Positions 1 to 6,073 of a DNA stretch of 10,858 nt are shown here, in pieces. Position 1 is the stretch's first letter; every line of letters starts with the position of its first letter. Under the pieces are notes generated by a model. It ran no database searches and was not told where the DNA came from. It saw only the letters and a list, made by a program, of their open reading frames with translations. Position numbers and translations under genes: made by a program. The stretch comes from Actinomycetes bacterium. GTDB taxonomy: Bacteria; Actinomycetota; Acidimicrobiia; Acidimicrobiales; RAAP-2. The stretch covers positions 1 to 10,858 of the forward strand of contig JAKAZC010000062.1 of assembly GCA_021826655.1 (NCBI GenBank), written 5' to 3'.

Positions 1-67
1 CGCGAGGTGCGGGCGGCGGGATCGATGCTCACGGGGAGAACCTACCGGGGCGGACGGGCCTCCCGGC

Positions 68-97
68 GTGACCGCGGGGCGAACCCCCGGCCGTCAC
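68..97. terminator. Possible hairpin at the P450 3' end
   Basis: Two nested 5-bp stems (GTGAC 68-72 with GTCAC 93-97, and CGGGG 75-79 with CCCCG 85-89) separated by a small internal loop. It overlaps the P450 stop codon and has no T run, so it is only a weak candidate terminator. The rest of bases 1-67 shows no gene on either strand. Confidence 0.25.
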
Positions 98-1275
98 TTC
101 GCGTTTCGAAGCGTGACGGGCATGCGCTTCACGCCGGGCACCATGGTCGCCCGCAGCCTCGCCACCTCACCCGACAGCTCGAGCTCGGGGAACCGCCCGA
201 GGACCTCTTCGAACATGACCCTCGCCTCCAGACGAGCGAGTGAGGCCCCCAGGCAGAGGTGCTCGCCGAACCCGAACGCGAGGTGGGGATTCGGTGAGCG
301 GGTGACGATGAACTCCTCGCTGGTCGGTCCGAAGACGTCCTCGTCGCGGTTGGCCGAGCCGTACAGCATCACCACGGTGTCACCCCGGGCGATGGAGGTG
401 CCACGGATGACCACGTCCTCGGTCGCCGTGCGCGCCATATGGGTGACGGGGCTGGTGTAGCGCAGCATCTCCTCGATCGCCAGGGGAATGCAGGTCGGAT
501 CCGCGATGACCTTCCGACGCTCCTCGGGATGCTCGATCAAGGCCAGGGTGCCGAGGGCGATCAGGTTCCGGGTCGTCTCGTTGCCGGCGATGAGCAGGAG
601 CCAGCAGAAATTGTAGAGATCCTCCCCGGAAAGGTGGTCACCGTCGACTTCGGCGTCGATGAGCGCGGAGATCAGGTCTGTGGACCGCCGATCCCGCCGG
701 TCCGCGACCAGCGCGGAGAAGTACTCGTGCAGGGCGACCTGGGCCTCGAGCGGATCCATGACGATGTCGGGATCTGCGCTTCCGACGGCGGCGTCCGACC
801 AGGCCCGGAACTTCTGCCAGTCCCGCTCCGGAGCACCCAGCAGCTGCGCGATGAGCCGCGTCGGAAGCGGGGCGGCTACCTCCTCCGCGAATTCGATGGG
901 CGTGTCGAGGGGAAGACCGTCAAGGATCTCGGTCACGATGCCTCGGATGGTCGGTTGGAGGATGCCGACCTGCCGGGGCGTGAAGCCCTGACTGATGAGC
1001 TTGCGAAGCTGACGGTGCCGGGGTGGGTCGGTGAAGATCAAGCTCCCCGGCATGGTTGCCTCACCCGCGTCGGGGTCGGGGATCGTGATCCCGTGCACCG
1101 AGCTGAACGAGCTCGGGCTGCGCGACACGAGCCTGACGTCCTCGTACTTCAGGAGCGCCCAGAAGCCGCCGTCCTCCACCCAGTGGACGGGCGACTCGCG
1201 ACGCAGTTCGCGGTAGGCGGGATAGGGGTCCCCCGCGTAGAAGTCGGGTGACGCGAGTGGATGATCCGGAACCAT
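94..1275 (-). CDS. Cytochrome P450 monooxygenase (soluble bacterial class I type)
   Basis: Haem-thiolate monooxygenase, 393 aa, the usual length of soluble bacterial P450s; it would need a ferredoxin and reductase, neither encoded here. All signatures are visible: I-helix oxygen-activation motif AGNETT (230-235), K-helix ExxR in EEMLR (E269, R272), and the Cys loop FGFGEHLCLG with haem ligand C341. The N-terminal region (DPYPAYRELRRESPVHW) and the TDPPRHRQLRK stretch are typical of actinobacterial P450s that oxidise steroids, terpenes or fatty acids, but the substrate cannot be read from sequence. Start: ATG at 1275, because GAGGAG lies about 8 nt upstream and the conserved N-terminus begins there; a GTG at 1332 would add 19 residues lacking family features. 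Divergent from the lipoprotein gene. No frame damage seen. Confidence 0.95.
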   Translation of the reverse strand: MVPDHPLASPDFYAGDPYPAYRELRRESPVHWVEDGGFWALLKYEDVRLVSRSPSSFSSVHGITIPDPDAGEATMPGSLIFTDPPRHRQLRKLISQGFTPRQVGILQPTIRGIVTEILDGLPLDTPIEFAEEVAAPLPTRLIAQLLGAPERDWQKFRAWSDAAVGSADPDIVMDPLEAQVALHEYFSALVADRRDRRSTDLISALIDAEVDGDHLSGEDLYNFCWLLLIAGNETTRNLIALGTLALIEHPEERRKVIADPTCIPLAIEEMLRYTSPVTHMARTATEDVVIRGTSIARGDTVVMLYGSANRDEDVFGPTSEEFIVTRSPNPHLAFGFGEHLCLGASLARLEARVMFEEVLGRFPELELSGEVARLRATMVPGVKRMPVTLRNAK

Positions 1276-1334
1276 GGCACGTACTCCTCGGGGAGGCCGC
1301 GGACGGATGGACGAACAGACGCCTTCTGCCAATG

Positions 1335-1363
1335 TGTCTACCGTCTCGCGAGCGGGCCGTCAA
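1335..1363 (-). promoter_or_regulatory. Predicted promoter of the P450 gene
   Basis: On the minus strand TTGACG (1363-1358) is followed after exactly 17 nt by TAGACA (1340-1335), a good housekeeping-sigma -35/-10 pair. Transcription would start near 1328, giving a 5' leader of about 53 nt before the ATG at 1275. The spacer carries an 8-bp palindrome, CTCGCGAG (1345-1352), where a repressor could sit. Predicted by eye only. Confidence 0.5.
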
Positions 1364-1416
1364 GGCCGGATCGGTCTCGTGTTGGTCGCTTGGTCACTTG
1401 ATCGAGGGTGGAGGGA

Positions 1417-1432
1417 AGGGACCTAGGTCCCT
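1417..1432. promoter_or_regulatory. 16-bp perfect palindrome, DevR/DosR-like box
   Basis: AGGGACCTAGGTCCCT reads the same on both strands. Its core, GGGAC-N4-GTCCC, has the layout of the mycobacterial DevR/DosR response-regulator box (GGGAC and GTCCC half-sites around four central bases). Its centre is 43-44 bp upstream of the lipoprotein ATG at 1468. If that transcript is leaderless with GACGAT (1456-1461) as -10, the box would lie at about -43, the usual place for an activator touching the -35 region. The identity of the regulator is inferred. Confidence 0.5.
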
Positions 1433-1433
1433 G

Positions 1434-1451
1434 TCCCGGCTTCGGCCGGGA
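1434..1451 (+). promoter_or_regulatory. Hairpin with TTCG tetraloop upstream of the lipoprotein gene
   Basis: TCCCGGC (1434-1440), TTCG, then GCCGGGA (1445-1451): a perfect 7-bp stem closed by a C(UUCG)G loop, an exceptionally stable RNA tetraloop. It lies directly after the 16-bp palindrome and 16 nt before the lipoprotein start. If transcribed it would hold the only purine-rich stretch (GGGAG, 1448-1452) in the stem; if transcription starts at the ATG it is promoter DNA only. Confidence 0.4.
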
Positions 1452-1467
1452 GCGAGACGATGGCACC

Positions 1468-2265
1468 ATGTGCCGACACAGGTCGATCACGGGAAGCCTC
1501 GTTTTGATGCTGGTCGCGCTGGGTGTGTCCTCTTGCGGCGCAGGGTCCCCTCGGACGACAGGGGGTTCGACGACCGGACTGGCGACCGAGCGAAGCACGA
1601 CGACGACGGTGGCAGGAGCGGTGACCGCCCGCGCGTCGGTCAGTCCCGATCAGGGAGTCGCCGGGATCACCCTCACCTTCACCGTCGAGATCCGGGGACC
1701 CGGAGCCCTGCAAGGCGAGGGGGTGCTCTTCGGCGACGGGGCCAGCTCGGGCGCCAATGCGGGGGATGCCGCCTGCGGGGAGGCGGCTCGGGCCGACCAC
1801 ACGAGCACGTACACCCATGCGTACGCCCGACCCGGGACCTACCAGTTCAGCGATCAGGTGACCGTCCGGGCGCCACCGCCGTCGTGCGCGTTCGAGCACA
1901 CGACGGCCCGCCTCACCGTGATCGCCGCCGCGACCCTGTCCGATGCGACGCTCAACGGTGCGTTCCTCTCCCCGTCGAAGAACGTCGGCTGCTACATCGA
2001 TCAGACCCTACCGGGCGAGCTTCGTTGTGCGACCTTCTCACCTCCCCAGTTGGTGACGATGGACGGCAGCGGATCGATCCGGACGTGCACCGGCAGACAG
2101 TGCGAGCTGGGGAACCCTGCAATGGAGACCCCCGTGCTCCCCTACGGGTCGGCGACCGCAGGCGGGCCGTTCCAGTGCCTGTCCAGCGAACAGGGGATGA
2201 TCTGCACGGTCGTCGGCCACAGGGGATTCGAGCTCTCCCGCTCGGGGGTCCTGCCGATCGGCTGA
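1468..2265 (+). CDS. Secreted lipoprotein with PKD-like and DUF6636-like domains
   Basis: 265-aa predicted lipoprotein of unknown function, anchored on the outer face of the cytoplasmic membrane. The N-terminus has a short basic stretch, a hydrophobic core (11-20) and a lipobox ending VSSC with acylation Cys C23. A Thr/Ser/Gly-rich linker follows (about 28-50). Residues 52-135 resemble a PKD/immunoglobulin-like fold, with GDG (89-91) and YTHAYARPGTYQF (115-127). The C-terminal part (about 162-262) matches the DUF6636 style: FLSPSKNVGC, then LPYG (224-227), then FQCLSS..GMICTVVGHRGFELSRSG, with six Cys (175, 187, 207, 212, 237, 246) that could form disulfides. ATG 1468 is chosen because the signal peptide starts there; no good ribosome-binding site is present (GGGAG lies 15 nt away), so leaderless translation is possible. 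It converges on the glycosyltransferase gene 10 bp downstream. Confidence 0.85.
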   Translation: MCRHRSITGSLVLMLVALGVSSCGAGSPRTTGGSTTGLATERSTTTTVAGAVTARASVSPDQGVAGITLTFTVEIRGPGALQGEGVLFGDGASSGANAGDAACGEAARADHTSTYTHAYARPGTYQFSDQVTVRAPPPSCAFEHTTARLTVIAAATLSDATLNGAFLSPSKNVGCYIDQTLPGELRCATFSPPQLVTMDGSGSIRTCTGRQCELGNPAMETPVLPYGSATAGGPFQCLSSEQGMICTVVGHRGFELSRSGVLPIG

Positions 2266-2275
2266 GTCGGGCACC

Positions 2276-3347
2276 TCACCGGTGCACGAGGAGGGAGGCG
2301 ACCTCGTGCGGTGACGGCATCGCATCGATCTCGTCGGCGAGCAGCTGTGCACGCTGACGGTAACCGGCGTCGTCGAGCACCGAGCGGAGGCCGGACCGTA
2401 CGCACGCCTCGGTCACCTCACCCGGCATCAGGTTCTGGGCCGCACCCGCCTTCGCGAGGAGCGTCGCGTTGACGAAGTTGTCGGCGCTCTTGGGCAGGGC
2501 CAGCGACGGGAGCCCATGTGCCAGCGCGCCGAACATGGTCCCGGCTCCCCCATGGTGGACGACGGCGGCGCAATGGGAGAGCACGTGGGCCTGGTCGATG
2601 AAGCGCTCCACCCGCGCGTTCTCGGGCGTCGGTCCCAGATCGAGCGGGTCGTTGTCGCGCCCGACGGTCGCGATCACGTTGACCGGCTCGTCCTGTAGTG
2701 CTCCGAGACCAGGCGGAAGAAGTTCAGGTCGTTGTTCGAGAAGGTCCCGAGCGTCAGGTAGACCAGCGGGCGATCGGGGTCCGCGAACGACACCGGCAAG
2801 GGGGGCAGATCGAGAGCGTCGTACCCGAGTAGACGCCCGCCGCGAGCGGGACGTCGACGCCGAACTGCCGCCAGATCGGAGAGATCACATCCGTCACGAG
2901 GTCCATGACGCTCGGGTCGAGGCGCGCCCCGATGCCATGGACCACCGCGTGGGTCCCCGTCACCGCCGCGACCAGCGGAGCGGCGAAGGAGTAGGGGTCG
3001 AAGACGAGCAGCGTCGGTTCGGTCTCCGTGCAGAGCGCGAGCAGGTCGTCGACCACGAGCGCCGTCCCGATCTCGCCGAACAGTCGTGGGACGAAGTAGC
3101 CCCCCACGCGTGACGGGGGTAGCCCGTCGCCGGGAATTCCGCGCGTCCGTGATCGCAGGGCAGCGAACCAGGCATCGAACGCCGGGCCGACCGGGCGGAA
3201 CGGAAGTCCCCGACCGGAAGTGGCTCCCTCCATGTCGGGTCCACTGGCGATGACGACCTCGTCGCCGTTGGCGATGAACGCCTCGGCCAGCGGTAGCAGG
3301 GGCGTGAAGTGACCCGTCTGGGGCACGCAACTGACGACGACCTTCAC
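2276..3347 (-). pseudogene. GT1/MGT-type glycosyltransferase, frame broken at two places
   Basis: Resembles UDP-sugar-dependent GT-B transferases of the macrolide/UGT type, which glycosylate small lipophilic acceptors. The N-terminal acceptor domain begins at GTG 3347 (GGAGG 5 nt upstream) with TGHFTPLLPLAEAF (H13 is the usual catalytic His position) and FDPYSFAAPLVAA (D117). The C-terminal donor domain has VVHHGGAGTMFGALAHGLP, then ADNFVNA, the UGT sugar-nucleotide signature. These parts lie in three frames. Break one, at the G6 run 2800-2805, joins LSICPP to LPVSFADPDRPLVYLTLGTFS. Break two, at 2700/2701, is mended exactly by one base, giving LVSEALQDEPVNVIATVG. The mended product would be about 357 aa, somewhat short for the family, with most of the interdomain linker missing. 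It is either a decaying gene or a region of assembly errors. Confidence 0.8.
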
Positions 3348-3362
3348 GCAGCCCTCCGAAGG

Positions 3363-3386
3363 CTGACCGTTCCCGCGGTCAGGCTA
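3363..3386 (-). promoter_or_regulatory. Inverted repeat overlapping the predicted glycosyltransferase promoter
   Basis: CTGACCG (3363-3369), six bases, CGGTCAG (3376-3382): a perfect 7+6+7 inverted repeat. On the minus strand it overlaps a TAGCCT -10-like hexamer (3386-3381) whose transcript would start near 3374, just upstream of the GTG at 3347. This placement suits a repressor operator (TetR- or GntR-sized). No regulator gene is in the window, and the -35 element (GTGCCG at 17 bp) is poor. Confidence 0.4.
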
Positions 3387-3460
3387 CTGCCGGCGTGTCG
3401 GACCGGCACGGGTACAGCGCCCGCCGTCCCGGCCGGCTCAGCGTCCCGCTCCGGAGGAAT

Positions 3461-3475
3461 GGGACCTTCGGCTCT
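3461..3475. promoter_or_regulatory. Second DevR/DosR-like box
   Basis: GGGACCTTCGGCTCT shares GGGACC with the palindrome at 1417-1432 and follows the same GGGAC-N4-(G)nnC layout, with an imperfect right half. It lies in the divergent region between the glycosyltransferase and the secreted-protein genes. A GAAGAT hexamer begins at 3498, about 30.5 bp from the box centre; at the first box a GACGAT hexamer lies 31.5 bp from the centre. The recurrence is visible; the regulatory meaning is inferred. Confidence 0.4.
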
Positions 3476-3564
3476 AGGGAAGAGGCGACGGAGGTTGGAA
3501 GATCGCGGAGAGCAATTCCGTCCCGTGCGTCCTTCGAGGAGCCGCAACGGAGGTGACCCCAGAG

Positions 3565-4418
3565 ATGGACAAGACCGGAAAGTACCTGATGGGCATAGCC
3601 GCGCTCGTCACCGCGGCCGGGATCTCGGTACCGAGCGTCGCCCTGGCGGCGGGTGGTCCACCCGCTGGGAAGGGCCATGGATCGGGCCGTGGTGGGGGGG
3701 AGAGACGACGGCTGTCAACAACTTGTCGATCCCGACGATCTTCGTCGGGACCAATCCCTTCGGTTTGAGCTGTCCGAGCGGTCCGACCGATCCGAGCGGC
3801 GATCCGTCGACCGGTTACCCGATCAATACGTCGAACTACTACTACGTTCAGGGTCTCAACAGCTGGCAGGCGCAGTGCGCGACGGCGTCCACCGGTGGTA
3901 CCGCCAACGTGGCTTGGGGCGACAACCTGGTGGGCGGGAGTGCGGCGCTGATGGTCGGCCACCCCATCCGCGTTGAGGTTGCCCTGAGCGACCCGGCAAG
4001 CACCACCATGATCGGCTACACCGTGCAGAAGCTCGATCCGAACGCGCTCGACAGGGAGTCCGCCTACGGGGTCCTGGCCGCCGGCACCCCGGGCGCCTTC
4101 ACGGTCTCGAGCACGGCCACCGGACCGATGGGCGCCGGGCTCTGGGACGCGGGCGCCCAGTGGGACATCCACCTGCAGAACAGCACGAGCACGGTCTTCG
4201 CGGGTGATGCGACCGCCGAGATCAACGCCACCGGCAGGGTCGTGTACGGCTACAACCTGCGCGTGCTGACCGCCGGCACGTACGTCCTCGAATTCACCGC
4301 TCCGGGGCTGACCCTTTCGAGCCCGAACGGTGGCACCGTCAACGGCGACACTGCCACCATCAACATCGTGGTCACGTCGGGCGGTGGTGGTGGGAGTGGT
4401 CGCGGTGGCGGTCGCTAG
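3565..4418 (+). CDS. Secreted Gly-rich protein of unknown function, frame broken at a G7 tract
   Basis: Starts at ATG 3565 with an ideal ribosome-binding site, GGAGGTGA (3549-3556), 8 nt upstream. The signal peptide is clear: basic MDKTGK, hydrophobic core, probable cleavage after ALA at residue 28, then a Gly/Pro-rich mature start. At the G7 run 3694-3700 the frame is lost. One extra G would join GRGGG to ETTAVNNLSIPTIFVG and give a protein of 284 aa. The rest (3700-4418) is one open frame with secreted-protein composition, rich in Thr, Ser, Gly and Asn, containing NPFGLSCPSG, a WGDNLVGGSAALMVGHPIR stretch and beta-strand-like TAGTYVLEF near the end, closing with a Gly/Arg tail. No family recognised; a cell-surface beta-sandwich protein is a guess. 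Overlaps the next secreted gene by 14 nt. The break could be sequence error, slippage or decay. Confidence 0.7.
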
Positions 4419-5094
4419 GGCATGGAGGTCGGAGCGCGAACGGCCCGGGAGACGCCTCGCTGCGGCCGCGGTGGTGGTGCTGGTGGTGGTGCTGGTGCTC
4501 GGGTTGTCCTCCGTCTGGGCGGCCTCGACCGCCTCGGCGCAGGGCGGCCTGTCAAGCCCCGGCGTCGTCGTCACGGCGGTCAACCCCGGAACCTCCCGTT
4601 CGGGAAGCAGCCTTCGGATCAGCCTCACCGCCCACACGGAGCGGTCCGCGGCGACCAGCCCGTCCTGTCGTCCACAGGAACCGACGATCCGTTGCTGGGG
4701 CTCGCTCGTCCTTCGCGTCCCCGACGAGGGGGGCTTCAGCGTCACCGGGTTGGAGGTTCACCGGGTGGCGGTCGGCGACATCAGCTGTGGGGACGACGAG
4801 GGTGGTGGCTGCACGGACGCCGAGGCGGCCTCGCCGGGGGCTGATCCGGACCCGCCCCAGCAGGCCGAGGTGAACGGCGTCGCGTTCGTCACCGACCCCG
4901 GCACCACCGGCGTGGATCCCGGTACGAAGGTGCAGCTGCTGATGACGCTGACCGACTTCGGCACCGCGCAGTACCAGGACCAGATCGACGTCGTGGTCAA
5001 CAGGTTCGTAACGGGATCACCCAAACCCTTGCTGTTCGACACGGGCCCCCAGACCATCCAACAGGTGGCGGTGCACACGCTGGGCAACGACTGA
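4405..5094 (+). CDS. Secreted protein of unknown function, coupled to the preceding gene
   Basis: 229 aa if started at GTG 4405, which has GGGAG (4392-4396) 8 nt upstream and overlaps the previous stop by 14 nt, a layout typical of translational coupling. The reading frame is open further upstream (GTG 4330, 4384-4396), but that part runs through the Gly-codon tail of the neighbour. The N-terminus has many Arg (RAWRSERERPGRR), then a long Ala/Val/Leu membrane segment (19-36) and a likely cleavage site at STASA (residues 41-45). The mature part is acidic and Thr/Val-rich with four Cys in two pairs (SCRPQEPTIRC and SCGDDEGGGC), suggesting disulfides and a beta-rich fold. No domain recognised. 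Co-secretion and partnership with the preceding protein are inferred from gene order. Confidence 0.8.
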   Translation: MAVARAWRSERERPGRRLAAAAVVVLVVVLVLGLSSVWAASTASAQGGLSSPGVVVTAVNPGTSRSGSSLRISLTAHTERSAATSPSCRPQEPTIRCWGSLVLRVPDEGGFSVTGLEVHRVAVGDISCGDDEGGGCTDAEAASPGADPDPPQQAEVNGVAFVTDPGTTGVDPGTKVQLLMTLTDFGTAQYQDQIDVVVNRFVTGSPKPLLFDTGPQTIQQVAVHTLGND

Positions 5095-5144
5095 GCTCGC
5101 GAGCGGCCCGGCCAGGGGTCGGTGCTCCGGGGCTCCCGTGCGGG

Positions 5145-5150
5145 TACCCT
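5145..5150 (+). promoter_or_regulatory. Predicted -10 element of the VOC gene
   Basis: TACCCT preceded by GGG (extended -10 character) lies 36 nt upstream of the VOC ATG and fits the actinobacterial TAnnnT consensus. No clear -35. The surrounding GGGTACCCTTGCGG recurs, one base shorter, at 9427-9439 in another intergenic region. Confidence 0.4.
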
Positions 5151-5186
5151 TGCGGGGATTCGACACCGCCTACCGGAGAGAGAGCG

Positions 5187-6014
5187 ATGACCGCGCCGAT
5201 CACGTGCCTGAGCATGAACCACATCAACGCCGTCGTCGACGGCTACGACGAGAGCGTCGCCCGCTTCGCCGACCTGTACGGGACGCAGATCATCCTCGAC
5301 ATGCCCCGCGAGGAGTGGCACGCGTGCCTGCTCGTCTTCGGCGGGGCGGTGATCTTCGAGCTGTTCGCCCCCCACGACGACCTCCTCCATGCCCGCTTCG
5401 GCCCGCACTACGTCGGCGTCGAGTATCAGGTCACCGACGCCGACGCCGCCCGCGAGGCGATCGTCGCCCGGGGCGGGCGGGTGCTGCGGGAGCTGGGCGT
5501 CGCGTTCCACGCCCACCCGGCCGAATGCCACGGGGTGGCATGGGAGTTCTACGGCGAGAGCTTCCACGCCGTCCCGTCCCCCGTCGACTACCTCGAGCCG
5601 ATCCGCCCGCTCTCCTACTGGGGCGACGAGCACCCCCTCGGCTGCATCGGGCTCAAGCGCTACAGCCTGGCGGTGGAGGACCTCGACGCGGGCAGGGGCT
5701 TCCTGCAGGAGGTCGTCAACGGGACCGTCTCGTACGAGGAGGACCGCCCCGCCATCGGCGCGAAGGCGGTCGGTGTCACACTCGCGAACACGGTGGTGGA
5801 GCTGCTCGCCCCGACCGCCGACGGTGTGCTCAGCCGCCACGTGGCCCGCTGGGGGGACGGCATCCGCTCGACGGTGTTTCAGGTGAAGGACCTGCAGGTG
5901 GCCCGCACCTACTTCAAGGGGAAGGGCGTTGAGCTGGTCCCCGGGGACGCACCCGGCACGCTGGCCATCCGGCCGGAGGACAACTGCGGCCTCCTCTTCG
6001 AGTTCAGCGAGTGA
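5187..6014 (+). CDS. Tandem VOC-fold (glyoxalase/dioxygenase superfamily) protein
   Basis: 275-aa cytoplasmic protein made of two vicinal-oxygen-chelate modules (about 6-122 and 150-274). Module 1 has the full H/E/H/E metal-ligand pattern at the expected strand positions: H12 (MNHINAVV), E58 (VIFELFAP), H74 (GPHYVGVEYQV) and E120 (AWEFYGE). Module 2 keeps Glu at E205 (VVELLAP) and E272 (LFEFSE), but Tyr/Ser replaces the first His (KRYSLAVEDL) and there is no second His, so it is probably structural. Two-domain VOC proteins include lactoylglutathione lyases, methylmalonyl-CoA epimerase relatives and extradiol dioxygenases; the ligands here do not match the two-His, one-Glu arrangement in the C-terminal module of extradiol enzymes, so the reaction is unassigned. 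ATG 5187 has GGAG 8 nt upstream. Monocistronic, convergent with the GH5 gene. Confidence 0.85.
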   Translation: MTAPITCLSMNHINAVVDGYDESVARFADLYGTQIILDMPREEWHACLLVFGGAVIFELFAPHDDLLHARFGPHYVGVEYQVTDADAAREAIVARGGRVLRELGVAFHAHPAECHGVAWEFYGESFHAVPSPVDYLEPIRPLSYWGDEHPLGCIGLKRYSLAVEDLDAGRGFLQEVVNGTVSYEEDRPAIGAKAVGVTLANTVVELLAPTADGVLSRHVARWGDGIRSTVFQVKDLQVARTYFKGKGVELVPGDAPGTLAIRPEDNCGLLFEFSE

Positions 6015-6034
6015 GCGCCGCGCCCTGACGGCCG

Positions 6035-6050
6035 CCGGCCTCGCGGCCGG
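6035..6050. terminator. Hairpin between the convergent VOC and GH5 genes
   Basis: CCGGCC (6035-6040), TCGC, GGCCGG (6045-6050): a perfect 6-bp GC stem with a 4-nt loop in the 59-bp gap between two converging genes. No T run, as is common in high-GC actinobacteria; it could end transcription from both sides. Confidence 0.45.
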
Positions 6051-6073
6051 AGGGTGCTCCTGATCGGCTGCGC

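Noticed and set aside
1275..1332. Longer N-terminus of the P450 from GTG 1332
   Set aside because: It would run across the predicted transcription start and the -10 element, and has no family similarity; ATG 1275 has a good ribosome-binding site.
2254..2284. Palindrome GCCGATCGGC at the lipoprotein stop as a terminator
   Set aside because: As a hairpin it would leave almost no loop, and the neighbouring bases do not extend the stem; the 10-bp gap has no convincing terminator.
2700..2805. Programmed ribosomal frameshifting to make the glycosyltransferase
   Set aside because: Two separate shifts would be needed, there is no slippery heptamer followed by a structure, and this gene family is not known to use recoding.
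5095..5104. Palindrome GCTCGCGAGC after the second secreted-protein gene as a terminator
   Set aside because: Only four stem pairs with a two-base loop could form; more likely chance in GC-rich DNA.
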